37,657 bases of DNA from Betaproteobacteria bacterium (GTDB lineage: Bacteria; Pseudomonadota; Gammaproteobacteria; Burkholderiales; Thiobacteraceae): contig JAHECG010000004.1 in the NCBI GenBank assembly GCA_024641855.1, positions 1 through 37,657 on the forward strand, in the 5' to 3' direction. Below are positions 1 through 8,829 of this stretch, piece by piece (position 1 is the first letter of the stretch; each line of letters opens with the position of its first letter). The translations under genes were made by a program, and so were the position numbers. The notes beneath the pieces are model-generated. The model was not told the DNA's origin. It did no database searches and worked only from the letters and a program-made list of their open reading frames with translations.

Positions 1-317
1 AGGCGCTCTTCCATGATGCCGAATGCTTCGTCCCATGAAATCTCTTCAAATTGTGCAGCACCACGCTCGGTGCCGGGCTTACGCCGCAAGGGCTTGGTCA
101 AGCGCGCGGGAGAGTACTGCTTCATGATGCCCGAGGCGCCTTTGGCGCAAATCACGCCTTTGTTCAGCGGGTGGTCGGGATTACCCTGGATATAGCGAAT
201 TTCACCATCTCTTAAGGTCACGCGGATACCACAGCGACAGGCACACATATAACAAGTGGTATTTTTGGTTTCGATGCGCCCTTCCGGCTTCTTGAGTGGG
301 TCGTGAACTACCGCCAT
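1..317 (-). CDS. Molybdopterin-dependent oxidoreductase, N-terminal part
   Basis: This is the first 105 codons of a large molybdenum enzyme whose remainder lies beyond the left edge. The reading frame stays open to base 1. The visible part carries the N-terminal [4Fe-4S] motif of the formate dehydrogenase/nitrate reductase/DMSO reductase superfamily: Cys22, Cys25, Cys29 and Cys57 (C-x2-C-x3-C-x27-C). An additional Cys27 sits inside the motif. The last cysteine is followed by Ala-Lys-Gly, and in related enzymes that lysine bridges the cluster and the molybdopterin. The ATG has a GAGG ribosome-binding site about 8 bases upstream. No Tat or Sec signal is visible, so a cytoplasmic enzyme is more likely. 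SoeA-type sulfite dehydrogenase and formate dehydrogenase are both possible. The substrate cannot be decided from this fragment. Confidence 0.85.
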   Translation of the reverse strand, partial: MAVVHDPLKKPEGRIETKNTTCYMCACRCGIRVTLRDGEIRYIQGNPDHPLNKGVICAKGASGIMKQYSPARLTKPLRRKPGTERGAAQFEEISWDEAFGIMEER

Positions 318-561
318 TGTGTAACCTCGAGTCTAGCCGGATCGCAACAATTTCCGAGCTGATTAATCTATGAAATAACCGGAATGATAAAGTCGTAAAA
401 ATACTGCGGTTTCTATTGCAAGCCTTTAAGTATCCAAGGATTTTGAATATTAGTCAATCCTAATTCTTGTGCCACCAGCTCGCCGAAACGCACAGGAATT
501 TATTTATCATAGCCGTCATGCAGCATTTCGTACTATTCGATATGAAACTGAACAGCGGCAC
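318..561. other. Intergenic stretch, no gene seen
   Basis: About 300 bases separate the molybdoenzyme start from the S11 peptidase stop. The part nearest the peptidase is a terminator (562-600). The remainder is AT-rich, has no convincing reading frame, and presumably carries the minus-strand promoter of the molybdoenzyme gene. I could not pick a promoter with confidence. Confidence 0.5.
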
Positions 562-600
562 AAAAAAACAAACCGAATCGGCTTAAAGCCAATTCGGTTG
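562..600 (-). terminator. Intrinsic terminator of the S11 peptidase gene
   Basis: A perfect 8-bp stem (AACCGAAT at 571-578 with ATTCGGTT at 592-599) encloses a further GGC/GCC pairing. On the minus strand it is followed by a run of seven Ts (562-568). It lies just downstream of the peptidase stop codon in the direction of transcription. Confidence 0.8.
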
Positions 601-621
601 TATTGGGGGAAAACAGAATAT

Positions 622-1656
622 TCAGCTAATGCGTCTGGGTGGCTTGCTATTGCTTTCCAGCCAACGCTTTACGCGCTCAGCATCCTCGATACGTGTGTAC
701 TTTCCCGCAGAATCCAATAGCACAATAATCAACGGTTGATTGGCGATTGTGGCCTGCATCACCAAGCAGTGACCCGCTTCAGAAATATAACCGGTCTTGG
801 AAATACCGATTTCCCATTCTTTTTCCCGCACCAACTTATTGGTATTGCGGAATGCAACATTGCGTAGCACTAGTTTCTTATGCGCCAACTTACGAGCACG
901 TTTGTAAATCGGCATTTGCAGATCGTAGGATGCTGTGGTCGTCAACTCGTGAATGATGGGATACGTATGCGCAGCGCGCACCATGCGCGCGAGATCTTCA
1001 GCCGTCGATTGATTCTCGCTACGCAAGCCCGATGAATCGGCAAAATGCGTGTTACTCATGCCGAGGCGTTCCGCCTTCTTGTTCATGGCGGCAACAAAAG
1101 CATGAGTTCCACCTGGATAAGAACGTGCCAACGCCGCCGCAGCTCGATTTTCCGAGGACATCAAAGCTAGGTGCAACAATTCACGTCGCGTTAACGATGC
1201 GCCCACATTTAAACGTGAATGCGTGCCTTTGACGCGGTCAATATCATCGTTGCTGATGGTCACGTTTTCCGTGAGGGGTAAACGCGCATCCAAGCTAACC
1301 ATTGCCGTCATCAGCTTGGTAATCGAAGCGATCGAAGTACGCGCATCGGCATTTTTGGAATAAATAATTTCACCGGTGGACTCGTCCACGATCAACGCCA
1401 TGGATGATCTTAAATCTGGGTCGCCCTTGAGATTTTGCGCGAGTGCGCTTGTGTCGGGTTGCTTATTTTCGACTTGCTGAATCTTCAAAGAAATTGGGTC
1501 GATCGCCTTGGGGCAGTCGTATTCCTGCAAGCCAGTTTTAACACCGAAATCCAGGCGATCTGAATTCAACAGCTTCGTGCACTCTGCCTGTGCAGAAGGC
1601 GCTGTTATCAACAAAGACGCCATCAAAACGAGAAGATTATTCATATTCGTAGTCAT
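622..1656 (-). CDS. D-alanyl-D-alanine endopeptidase, peptidase S11 (PbpG/PBP7-like)
   Basis: This is a penicillin-binding protein that cleaves D-Ala-containing cross-links of peptidoglycan in the periplasm. All three S11 motifs are present: SITK with the nucleophile Ser111, Ser-Glu-Asn (in SSENRAAAA) near residue 170, and KTG in ISKTGYISEAG. A Sec signal peptide ends at about residue 25 (APSAQA). The mature protein starts with a cysteine-containing stretch (Cys26, Cys48) that could form a disulfide. The frame is open to a TTG at 1665, but the GGAG at 1666-1669 lies 9 bases before the ATG at 1656, so 1656 is chosen (344 aa). There is no long C-terminal DacA-type extension, so an endopeptidase like PBP7 fits better than a carboxypeptidase. 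It is transcribed alone, with a terminator downstream. Confidence 0.9.
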   Translation of the reverse strand: MTTNMNNLLVLMASLLITAPSAQAECTKLLNSDRLDFGVKTGLQEYDCPKAIDPISLKIQQVENKQPDTSALAQNLKGDPDLRSSMALIVDESTGEIIYSKNADARTSIASITKLMTAMVSLDARLPLTENVTISNDDIDRVKGTHSRLNVGASLTRRELLHLALMSSENRAAAALARSYPGGTHAFVAAMNKKAERLGMSNTHFADSSGLRSENQSTAEDLARMVRAAHTYPIIHELTTTASYDLQMPIYKRARKLAHKKLVLRNVAFRNTNKLVREKEWEIGISKTGYISEAGHCLVMQATIANQPLIIVLLDSAGKYTRIEDAERVKRWLESNSKPPRRIS

Positions 1657-1797
1657 CGGCACCAACTCCGTAATCTTTAGCTTACTTATTGTTCACAAAG
1701 CTTTTTTTATAAAATACGGGGCACCGAAACGCTGTCCCCATACAGATTATGGGTCTAAGTTACAGCTAAAAACCGCTTTTTGGCAAGACTTTTTTAA

Positions 1798-1834
1798 TTC
1801 GGCCAATGAGTTAAGAGAAACTCTTAAAGCCGAA
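1798..1834 (-). terminator. Hairpin after the decarboxylase gene, weak terminator candidate
   Basis: TTCGGC (1798-1803) pairs with GCCGAA (1829-1834), and an inner AAGAG/CTCTT stem-loop lies between them. It follows the stop of the minus-strand decarboxylase by 25 bases, but no T-run follows the stem. It may be a factor-dependent terminator or a 3' stabilising hairpin. Confidence 0.3.
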
Positions 1835-1858
1835 CTTAGAAATTAACAATAGCGCCCG

Positions 1859-4102
1859 CTAAGCAACACAATCAACGAAATAGTGCACCTCGCCATCCGT
1901 CTCTTCGGTGACCAAGCCATGGATATCCGTCTCAAACCCTGGAAAACGTTGATTAAATTCTCGTGCGAACTTGAGATAACGTACGATGGTTTCGTTAAAT
2001 CGCTCACCAGGAATAAGCAAGGGAATGCCTGGCGGGTAAGGTGTCAGTAAAACACTCGTGATGCGCCCTTCGAGCTGATCGATTTCAACACGCTCAATCT
2101 CGCGATGTGCCATTTTGGCGAAAGCATCCGCCGGTTTCATCGCAGGCATCATTTCCGATAAGTACATTTCGGTCGTCAACCGCGCCACATCATTTTCTTT
2201 GAACAGCGCGTGGATTTGACAACACAAATCTTTGAAACCCTTTTTCTCATAGCGCGGATGCTTGGCGACAAATTCCGGCAAAACACGCCACAGCGGCTGA
2301 TTCTCGTCAAAATCGGCCTTGAACTGTTGCAAGGCCGTGAGCAGCGTATTCCAGCGGCCTTTGGTGATCCCGATCGTAAACATGATGAAGAACGAATAAA
2401 GTCCGGCCTTCTCCACAATCACGCCATGCTCTGCAAGATATTTTGTAACGATTGCGGCAGGAATACCCCACTCTGCAAAGTCACCATCCACATCCAAGCC
2501 TGGAGTGATAATCGTTGCCTTAATCGGATCCAGCATATTGAAGCCAGAAGCCAATCGTCCGAAACCATGCCAACGCTCGTTGTCGCGCAAGACCCAATCA
2601 TCGCGCTCACCGATGCCCTCTTCCGCCAAATTTTCTGGGCCCCACACTTTGAACCACCAAGAATCGCCAAATTCGCCATCGACCTTACGCATGGCACGTC
2701 GGAAATCCAGCGCTTCCAAAATGGATTCTTCTACCAATGCTGTACCACCCGGTGGCTCCATCATTGCCGCCGCCACATCACACGAGGCCACAATAGCGTA
2801 TTGCGGCGAGGTCGAGGTGTGCATCAAATAAGCTTCGTTAAAGCTGTGATAATCGAGCTTACGTGTCTGTGAGTCTTGCACCAAAATTTGCGATGCTTGG
2901 GATAGACCGGCTAACAGTTTATGCGTTGATTGCGTCGCAAATACCAAGGCATCCATAGAACGTGGACGATCTTTGCCGATGGCGTGCATGCCTTTGTAAA
3001 AATCATGGAAAGTGGCATGCGGCAACCAAGCCTCGTCGAAATGCAGAGTATCGATATAACTACCAAGCAAGTCTTTGATGGTATCGACGTTGTAAACGAT
3101 GCCATCGTAGGTGCTTTGCGTGATCGTGAGAATCCGCGGCTTAGTTTTAATGTGCTTAGCGAAGGGATGTGCTTCGATTTTCTTCTGGATATTTTCCGGG
3201 CGAAATTCTTCCATCGCGATCGGGCCGATGATGCCGTAATGATTGCGTGTCGGCGTCAAAAATACCGGAATTGCGCCGCACATAATAATCGAGTGCAGAA
3301 TCGACTTATGGCAATTACGATCGACCAAAACAATATCGTTGGGCGCAACGGTTGCATGCCACACCATTTTGTTTGAAGCCGATGTGCCGTTCGTTACGAA
3401 GAACAAATGATCGCAATTGAAAATTCTCGCCGCATTATGTTCCGATGCAGCCACGGGTCCAGTGTGATCCAGTAATTGCCCGAGCTCTTCCACCGCATTA
3501 CAGACGTCCGCACGCAGCATGTTCTCGCCAAAGAATTGATGGAACATTTGCCCGATCGGGCTCTTTAAAAAAGCGACGCCGCCGGAGTGCCCAGGACAAT
3601 GCCAGGAATAAGAACCATCGGCCGCATAGTGCGTCAAGGCACGAAAAAACGGCGGCACGATAGAATCCAAATAAGCGCGCGCCTCACGTCCTATGTATCG
3701 CGCCAAAAATTCCGGCGTGTCTTCCAACATGTGAATGAAGCCATTCAACTCGCGCAAGATGTCATTGGGTATATGACGTGCGGTGCGTGTTTCACCATGC
3801 AAGAAAATCGGTATCTCGGCATTGCGGAAGCGGATCTCTTCCACAAAGGCACGTAAATTTGCTAACGCCGTCTGCGCTTGTTCCGGGGAACCGGAGAGTT
3901 CCTCGTCGTCAATCGACAAGATGAATGCCGAAGCCCGTGATTGCTGCTGGGCGAACGAGGACAAGTCGCCGTAACTGGTGACACCCAAGACTTCCATGCC
4001 TTCGTCTTCGATGGCCTTCGCCAACGCACGCACGCCGAAGCCGCTCGCATTCTCGGTGCGGAAATCTTCATCAATAATAAATACGGGAAAACGAAAACGC
4101 AT
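1859..4102 (-). CDS. PLP-dependent Arg/Lys/Orn decarboxylase (AdiA/LdcC fold)
   Basis: This 747-aa protein has the size and order of the large fold-type I amino-acid decarboxylases. A flavodoxin-like wing domain comes first (residues 1 to about 130). The PLP-binding core follows, with the internal aldimine lysine at about residue 393 in STHKLLAGLSQAS. A C-terminal domain completes it. The PLP aspartate lies in LHFDEAWLPHA. Members turn arginine, lysine or ornithine into agmatine, cadaverine or putrescine plus CO2, for polyamine supply or acid resistance. The substrate cannot be assigned by eye. Length is closest to arginine (about 755 aa) and lysine (about 710 aa) decarboxylases. The start is secure: AGGAGG lies 5 bases before the ATG. 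No antiporter gene is adjacent, which argues for a biosynthetic role over an acid-stress module. Confidence 0.9.
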   Translation of the reverse strand: MRFRFPVFIIDEDFRTENASGFGVRALAKAIEDEGMEVLGVTSYGDLSSFAQQQSRASAFILSIDDEELSGSPEQAQTALANLRAFVEEIRFRNAEIPIFLHGETRTARHIPNDILRELNGFIHMLEDTPEFLARYIGREARAYLDSIVPPFFRALTHYAADGSYSWHCPGHSGGVAFLKSPIGQMFHQFFGENMLRADVCNAVEELGQLLDHTGPVAASEHNAARIFNCDHLFFVTNGTSASNKMVWHATVAPNDIVLVDRNCHKSILHSIIMCGAIPVFLTPTRNHYGIIGPIAMEEFRPENIQKKIEAHPFAKHIKTKPRILTITQSTYDGIVYNVDTIKDLLGSYIDTLHFDEAWLPHATFHDFYKGMHAIGKDRPRSMDALVFATQSTHKLLAGLSQASQILVQDSQTRKLDYHSFNEAYLMHTSTSPQYAIVASCDVAAAMMEPPGGTALVEESILEALDFRRAMRKVDGEFGDSWWFKVWGPENLAEEGIGERDDWVLRDNERWHGFGRLASGFNMLDPIKATIITPGLDVDGDFAEWGIPAAIVTKYLAEHGVIVEKAGLYSFFIMFTIGITKGRWNTLLTALQQFKADFDENQPLWRVLPEFVAKHPRYEKKGFKDLCCQIHALFKENDVARLTTEMYLSEMMPAMKPADAFAKMAHREIERVEIDQLEGRITSVLLTPYPPGIPLLIPGERFNETIVRYLKFAREFNQRFPGFETDIHGLVTEETDGEVHYFVDCVA

Positions 4103-4332
4103 AGCGCCTCCTAAAGGGGAGCGTTAAATAGGTCAATCAAAGGGGCGATAGTTAAAATCTTGAGCAGCGTCACACGAGTCTGTCTCTGATGTTTTTAGCG
4201 GTGGTTTTTGCATGGCGTTTTGACTATTTCTTCCGGCTCAATAAACGCGACTTAGACCACGGTCGAGTTGGCGCAGCCCAATCAAGCCAAAATTTTCCAC
4301 CATAAGACGGATCCTCGAATACTTTGCGGCGC

Positions 4333-4364
4333 GAGGCTGAGGATGTCAAAAACCATCTCGCCTC
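4333..4364 (-). terminator. Imperfect hairpin downstream of mrp
   Basis: GAGGC and GATG on one arm (4333-4345) pair with CATC and GCCTC on the other (4354-4364), with a small internal loop. It lies just past the mrp stop codon on the minus strand but lacks a following T-run. The rest of 4103-4381 shows no gene and should contain the decarboxylase promoter. Confidence 0.3.
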
Positions 4365-4381
4365 ACCCCGCACGCTAAATG

Positions 4382-5470
4382 TTACGTATTTTGAATCACA
4401 ATACTTGGGAACTTAACCGAATGGTCTTGCGCCAAGTCGGCGATTTTCACTGCGACACGACGTGCAATTTGCTTATAAATTTGCGAGATGCGGCTATCCG
4501 GATCAGACGCGACGCTCGGCTTGCCGGAGTCGGTCTGTACGCGAATCCCCATGTCGAGCGGCAAAGCACCCAGCATTTCAATCTCGTAGTCCTTACCCAT
4601 GCGCTCGCCGCCGCCTTCGCCAAAGATGCGTTCCTCATGACCGCACTTGGAGCAAATATGCAGACTCATGTTCTCGACGATACCGAGAATCGGAATGTTG
4701 ACCTTCTGGAACATCTTCAGGCCCTTGCGTGCATCGATCAAAGCGATGTCTTGCGGCGTGGTCACAATCACCGCACCGGTCACTGGTACGCGTTGCGCCA
4801 GTGTCAGTTGAATATCTCCGGTACCCGGGGGCAAATCGACCACCAGATAATCCAAATCATGCCAATTCGTTTGGTTCAGCAGTTGCTCCAGCGCCTGCGT
4901 CACCATCGGGCCGCGCCAGACCATCGGCGTTTCGACATCGATCAGGAAGCCGATAGACATAGCTTGCAAGCCGTGGCCCATCATCGGCTCCAAGGTCGTG
5001 CCATCCGCAGATTCCGGCTTACCGCTAATGCCCAACATGGTCGGTTGCGACGGGCCATAAATATCCGCATCCAAAATACCCACTTTGGCACCTTCAGCCG
5101 CCAAGGCTAAAGCCAGGTTAACCGCTGTAGTGGATTTACCTACACCCCCCTTACCGGAAGCCACCGCAATGATATTGCGCACACCTGGTACGGGCTTCAC
5201 ACCGCGTTGCGCTGCATGCGCAACGATCTTTGAAAATACATTCGCTGTTACCGAACCCACGCCGGGAATGGTTTTGATCTTGGCTTCGACCTGCTGTTTG
5301 ATCTCGGCGAGTACGCTGTTCGCGGGAAACGGTAACACCACATCCAGGGTCACGTTATCCCCGTCAATTTTGATGTTGCGCGCTGCTTTGGTACTGACGT
5401 AGTCCTTTTGCAAACTCGGATCAATCAGTTCCTTCAACGCGGTTTGCACTTGCAGCTCGGAAATCGACAT
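4382..5470 (-). CDS. apbC: Mrp/ApbC family iron-sulfur cluster carrier ATPase
   Basis: This cytoplasmic P-loop ATPase binds and transfers [4Fe-4S] clusters to apoproteins. It begins with a MIP18-like domain (residues 1 to about 85). A deviant Walker A GKGGVGKST follows at residues 106-114. The conserved cluster-binding CxxC is in ICSKCGHEE near residue 270. The 362-aa length is normal for ApbC. The ATG at 5470 has an AAGGAG 9 bases upstream. It diverges from metG, the usual arrangement in many proteobacteria, and the shared 219-base gap carries the metG leader structures described below. Confidence 0.93.
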   Translation of the reverse strand: MSISELQVQTALKELIDPSLQKDYVSTKAARNIKIDGDNVTLDVVLPFPANSVLAEIKQQVEAKIKTIPGVGSVTANVFSKIVAHAAQRGVKPVPGVRNIIAVASGKGGVGKSTTAVNLALALAAEGAKVGILDADIYGPSQPTMLGISGKPESADGTTLEPMMGHGLQAMSIGFLIDVETPMVWRGPMVTQALEQLLNQTNWHDLDYLVVDLPPGTGDIQLTLAQRVPVTGAVIVTTPQDIALIDARKGLKMFQKVNIPILGIVENMSLHICSKCGHEERIFGEGGGERMGKDYEIEMLGALPLDMGIRVQTDSGKPSVASDPDSRISQIYKQIARRVAVKIADLAQDHSVKFPSIVIQNT

Positions 5471-5534
5471 CGCTTACTACTCCTTCAGACAATTCTGGGT
5501 CAACTACGAAAAAAAGCGATTTTAAATGGTTTTC

Positions 5535-5556
5535 CCCGCTAGCGCGGGATTTTTTT
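5535..5556 (+). terminator. Terminator-like hairpin in the metG leader (distal)
   Basis: CCCGC (5535-5539), loop TAGC, GCGGG (5544-5548), then A and seven Ts (5550-5556) have the form of a short intrinsic terminator on the plus strand. No plus-strand gene lies upstream, so it would act on a metG leader or on antisense transcription out of mrp. The right arm can pair instead with CCCGC at 5559-5563, giving two mutually exclusive hairpins. Confidence 0.4.
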
Positions 5557-5602
5557 AACCCGCAAAATCATGAATAACCCTTGAATTTCCAAGGATAAGC
5601 CC

Positions 5603-5626
5603 ATGTCGCAACAGTCTCACCAGTGA
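5603..5626 (+). CDS. Possible 7-codon leader ORF upstream of metG
   Basis: An ATG at 5603 follows AAGGA (5591-5595) with a 7-base gap and opens a frame reading MSQQSHQ before TGA. The ribosome-binding site is much better than anything in front of metG itself. The peptide holds no methionine beyond the start, so a classical methionine attenuator is not supported. It may be chance. Confidence 0.25.
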   Translation: MSQQSHQ

Positions 5627-5641
5627 TAATGCTGCGATCAG

Positions 5642-5689
5642 GCGCCAAGGCCGTTAAAATACCTCTTTTTCCGAATTGGCGCTTTTTTT
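5642..5689 (+). terminator. Terminator-like hairpin abutting the metG start codon
   Basis: GCGCCAA (5642-5648) pairs with TTGGCGC (5676-5682), with a 27-base loop. Seven Ts (5683-5689) follow and end directly at the metG ATG (5690), so no Shine-Dalgarno sequence fits between. If transcription starts upstream, this could terminate or block initiation. A TAAAAT (5655-5660) inside the loop could instead be a -10 element giving a leader of roughly 20 bases, in which case the hairpin would not form. Confidence 0.4.
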
Positions 5690-7762
5690 ATGTCCCGCAA
5701 TATTCTGGTTACCTCCGCCCTGCCCTATGCAAACGGCAGCATCCACATCGGCCATTTGGTCGAATATATCCAAACCGACATTTGGGTGCGCTTCCAGAAA
5801 ATGCGCGGCCATAGCTGCAACTATGTGTGCGCCGACGATACGCATGGCACAGCGATTATGCTGCGCGCAGAAAAAGAGGGGATCACGCCCCAGCAGTTGA
5901 TCGATAAAACCCATGGTGAACATCTACGTGACTTTGTAGGCTTTAATATTGCATTTGATAATTACTATTCAACCAACTCTGATGAAAACCGCACATTGTC
6001 TCAGGGCATTTACCGCAAATTGCGCGAGAAAAACCTGATCGAGATTCGCACCATCGAACAACTGTATGACCCTGAAAAAGAATTATTTCTAGCGGATCGT
6101 TTCATCAAAGGCGAATGCCCGAAATGCCACGCACAGGATCAATACGGAGATGCGTGCGAAGTCTGTGGTTCCACATACGCGCCTACCGAGTTGATCAAGC
6201 CCTATTCGGCGGTCTCCGGTGCGACGCCGGTGAAGAAAACCACTGAGCAATATTTCTTCAAGCTGGGTGAATGTGCCGATTTTTTAAAACAATGGACTCG
6301 CGCTGGACATCTGCAAAACGAAGCCGCCAACAAAATGGCCGAATGGCTCGATAGCGGTTTGCAAAGCTGGGACATCTCGCGCAACGCCCCTTATTTTGGT
6401 TTTGAAATTCCCGATGCGCCCGGCAAGTACTTCTACGTTTGGTTGGATGCACCAATTGGCTACATGGCCAGTTTTCAAAATCTTTGTGCAAAAAATAAGC
6501 TCGATTTTGACGCCTACTGGAAAGAAGGCGCAAGCACAGAGCTATATCACTTCATCGGTAAAGACATCCTCTCTTTCCATGCCCTATTCTGGCCGGCCGT
6601 ATTGTCCTACTCCGGTTATCGCACGCCGACGAAAATCTTTGCGCATGGATTTCTGACCGTTGGTGGACAGAAAATGTCTAAATCACGCGGCACTTTTATT
6701 ACCGCTGAAAGCTATTTGCAACAAGGTTTGAATCCGGAATGGCTACGCTATTACTTCGCTGCCAAGCTCAACAGCACGATGGAAGATATTGATCTCAATT
6801 TGGACGATTTCGTTGCACGGGTGAATAGCGATTTAGTCGGCAAGTACGTCAACATCGCCAGCCGTGCTGCCGGATTTATCAGCAAACGCTTCGACGGAAA
6901 ACTTGCCGATCACATCGAACCTTCCTCACTCATCACGCAAGTCGCCGACGCCGCACCACAAATAGCCGAATTATTTGAAGCCCGCGAATATGCAAAAGCC
7001 TTGCGCGAGATCATGACGCTGACCAATTTGGTTAATCAATATGTCGACGAGAAAAAGCCCTGGGAACTCGCAAAAAAACCTGAGGCTGCGGCAGAATTGC
7101 ATCAAGTCTGTAGCGTAAGCCTGAACTTGTTTCGACTGCTCAGCATCTACTTGAAACCGGTGTTACCACAAGTGGTCGGCCAAGTTGAAGCATTCCTCGC
7201 CATCCCCCCGCTCACTTGGGATGATGCCCGCACCTTATTACTTGGCCACACCATTCAACCCTACCAACATTTGATGACCCGTGTTGAGGGTAAACAAATC
7301 GACGCTTTACTGGCAGCCAACAAAGAAACATTGGAAGCTGCAAAGTCGAGCGGCCACTCACCTGTGCGACATGCGGAAGCGCAAGTTCATCATGCCGCTA
7401 CGGTTGATCGTTCGAAAATGGCTGACGATTCTTCTTTTATCTCGATCGACGACTTCAGCAAAGTCGATTTACGCATCGCGAAAATCGTGAATGCCGAGCA
7501 TGTTGAAGGTGCAGAAAAACTACTCCGGCTGACATTAGACATCGGCGAAGAAAAAACCCGCACCGTATTCGCCGGCATTAAATCTGCCTACGACCCAAGC
7601 ACCTTAGTTGGACGACTGACTGTCATGGTGGCCAATCTTGCACCACGTAAAATGAAATTTGGGCTATCCGAAGGGATGGTGTTGGCTGCATCAGGCGAAA
7701 GCGCTGGACTCTATATCCTCAGCCCAGACTCTGGAGCGCAGCCGGGGATGCGAGTTAAATAA
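5690..7762 (+). CDS. metG: Methionyl-tRNA synthetase with C-terminal tRNA-binding domain
   Basis: This cytoplasmic enzyme charges tRNA-Met and initiator tRNA. Class I signatures are clear: HIGH at residues 19-22 and KMSKS at 328-332. A zinc knuckle lies at about residues 143-161 (CPKC...CEVC), which marks the MetG1 type. After the anticodon-binding helices, a linker leads to an EMAP-II/Trbp111-like tRNA-binding domain from about residue 583 to the end. The 690-aa length is normal for the dimeric form. The N-terminus [16 protein letters not shown] is the family's canonical start, so ATG 5690 is correct although it has no ribosome-binding site and directly follows a T-run. A bidirectional terminator follows at 7799. 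Confidence 0.97.
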   Translation: MSRNILVTSALPYANGSIHIGHLVEYIQTDIWVRFQKMRGHSCNYVCADDTHGTAIMLRAEKEGITPQQLIDKTHGEHLRDFVGFNIAFDNYYSTNSDENRTLSQGIYRKLREKNLIEIRTIEQLYDPEKELFLADRFIKGECPKCHAQDQYGDACEVCGSTYAPTELIKPYSAVSGATPVKKTTEQYFFKLGECADFLKQWTRAGHLQNEAANKMAEWLDSGLQSWDISRNAPYFGFEIPDAPGKYFYVWLDAPIGYMASFQNLCAKNKLDFDAYWKEGASTELYHFIGKDILSFHALFWPAVLSYSGYRTPTKIFAHGFLTVGGQKMSKSRGTFITAESYLQQGLNPEWLRYYFAAKLNSTMEDIDLNLDDFVARVNSDLVGKYVNIASRAAGFISKRFDGKLADHIEPSSLITQVADAAPQIAELFEAREYAKALREIMTLTNLVNQYVDEKKPWELAKKPEAAAELHQVCSVSLNLFRLLSIYLKPVLPQVVGQVEAFLAIPPLTWDDARTLLLGHTIQPYQHLMTRVEGKQIDALLAANKETLEAAKSSGHSPVRHAEAQVHHAATVDRSKMADDSSFISIDDFSKVDLRIAKIVNAEHVEGAEKLLRLTLDIGEEKTRTVFAGIKSAYDPSTLVGRLTVMVANLAPRKMKFGLSEGMVLAASGESAGLYILSPDSGAQPGMRVK

Positions 7763-7798
7763 ACGTTCGGATATCCCTCAGCAACATCAGCGGACAAT

Positions 7799-7826
7799 AA
7801 AAAAGCGGCACTAAGGCCGCTTTTTT
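7799..7826. terminator. Bidirectional intrinsic terminator between metG and the DsrE pair
   Basis: AAAAAAGCGGC (7799-7809), loop ACTAAG, GCCGCTTTTTT (7816-7826) form a perfect 11-bp stem with A and T flanks. It can therefore end metG on the plus strand and the converging DsrE genes on the minus strand. Confidence 0.9.
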
Positions 7827-7845
7827 ATTTCAAGCTAAAGTCAGC

Positions 7846-8265
7846 TTACGGCTTGATGTAAACAAATCCTTCTTTAGCTTGCAGCTTGGCCAACTCTGCC
7901 ACGCCGGAAGGCACAATGTGCGCACCAGGTAAAACTGTTTTTGGGTCAATTTTGCGACCTACCAAGGTGTTGTTGCAAACGCGAAAATCCACGCCCTTAG
8001 CTTGCAATTCTTCCACATTAATATTGTATGGATTTCCCTTTTTATCAGCGGCACCCTCTAGCAGAAAGTCAATCCCTTTGCTATGCGTGACAACAACGAT
8101 TTTGGCAGAAGGATCTGCGTTCAAGTGATTTTTGATATTGCGCATTGCAGCCGTAGCATCTGCACTATCGTTGATGTGATATACCGCTTTTGTCTCGGCA
8201 AAAGCAGCGGTGGAAAGACCCAGAAAAGCAACTGCGGCCACTAAACCTTTTAAAAATTTTGTCAT
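7846..8265 (-). CDS. Secreted DsrE-family protein (COG1416-like)
   Basis: A small periplasmic protein of the DsrE/DsrF-like fold. It has a Sec signal peptide (cleavage after AAFA, about residue 22) followed by a domain of roughly 110 residues. One cysteine, in FRVCNNTL, sits where the DsrE fold often carries its conserved cysteine. Intracellular DsrE/TusD relatives take part in sulfur transfer, but the function of exported COG1416-type members is not established. The first ATG (8271) touches the AAGGAG, so the second ATG at 8265 with 6-base spacing is preferred (139 aa). About 93% of the mature sequence (103 of 111 residues by eye) matches the upstream neighbour, from which it is separated by about 40 bases. 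They probably form a two-gene operon ending at the terminator at 7799. Confidence 0.85.
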   Translation of the reverse strand: MTKFLKGLVAAVAFLGLSTAAFAETKAVYHINDSADATAAMRNIKNHLNADPSAKIVVVTHSKGIDFLLEGAADKKGNPYNINVEELQAKGVDFRVCNNTLVGRKIDPKTVLPGAHIVPSGVAELAKLQAKEGFVYIKP

Positions 8266-8303
8266 TGTCATCTCCTTAAATTTTATTAAATGAATGTACG
8301 TGC

Positions 8304-8753
8304 TTACGGCTTGATATACACAAAGCCTTCAGAACTTTGAAGCTTACCCAACTCTGCTACACCGGAAGGAACGATGTGCGCGCCGGGAAGTACCGTCTTG
8401 GGATCGATCTTGCGCGAAACCAATGTGTTATTGCATACGCGGAAATCAACCCCCTTGGCTTGCAATTCTTCTACGGGGATATTGTATGGATTGCCTTTCT
8501 TATCGGCAGCACCTTCCAACAAGAAATCGATGCCTTTACTATGCGTGACAACCACGATTTTAGCAGTTGGATCCGCACTTAAATGATTTTTGATATTGCG
8601 CATTGCGGCAGTTGCATCAGCGCTATCATTGACGTGGTATACCGTTCTAATGGGGCCGACCGACTTATCATTGTCCACCGACGCACATCCACCCAGACCA
8701 ATCAAGGCAGAAAGCAATCCCACAAACGTCGCCCGTTTGATGTTTTTGATCAT
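8304..8753 (-). CDS. DsrE-family lipoprotein (COG1416-like), tandem paralogue
   Basis: The first gene of the tandem pair encodes 149 aa. The DsrE-like domain is nearly identical to that of its neighbour, including FRVCNNTL, but the N-terminus is unrelated. It has a lipoprotein signal with lipobox LGGC (Cys at about residue 23), followed by ASVDND. No Asp at +2 is seen, so outer-membrane sorting is plausible. AAGGAG lies 7 bases before the ATG. The two genes differ at many third codon positions while their proteins hardly differ, so both have been maintained by selection since an old duplication. The ligand is unknown. The cysteine suggests thiol, persulfide or redox chemistry in the envelope (inference). 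Confidence 0.85.
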   Translation of the reverse strand: MIKNIKRATFVGLLSALIGLGGCASVDNDKSVGPIRTVYHVNDSADATAAMRNIKNHLSADPTAKIVVVTHSKGIDFLLEGAADKKGNPYNIPVEELQAKGVDFRVCNNTLVSRKIDPKTVLPGAHIVPSGVAELGKLQSSEGFVYIKP

Positions 8754-8800
8754 GTATTGTCTCCTTATAGTTTCTAAAAATATTATTGCCTCTGGTTTTC

Positions 8801-8829
8801 ACAATAAATCCAAAAGCATTAACTAACAA
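8801..8829 (-). promoter_or_regulatory. Candidate sigma70 promoter of the DsrE pair
   Basis: On the minus strand TTGTTA (8824-8829) is followed by a 17-base spacer and TATTGT (8801-8806). Each box matches consensus at four of six positions. Transcription would start about 40 bases before the lipoprotein ATG. Confidence 0.4.

Noticed and set aside
4379-5110. 243-codon plus-strand frame within mrp
   Set aside because: It is antisense to a well-supported gene with all family motifs and has no protein similarity I recognise.
5603-5626. Methionine-rich attenuator peptide for metG
   Set aside because: The mini-ORF contains no methionine beyond its start codon, so a classical amino-acid attenuator is not supported.
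7799-7826. Possible CRISPR or tandem repeat because of the strong palindrome
   Set aside because: It is a single hairpin with A/T flanks between convergent genes, which is a bidirectional terminator. No spaced repeats occur anywhere in the window.
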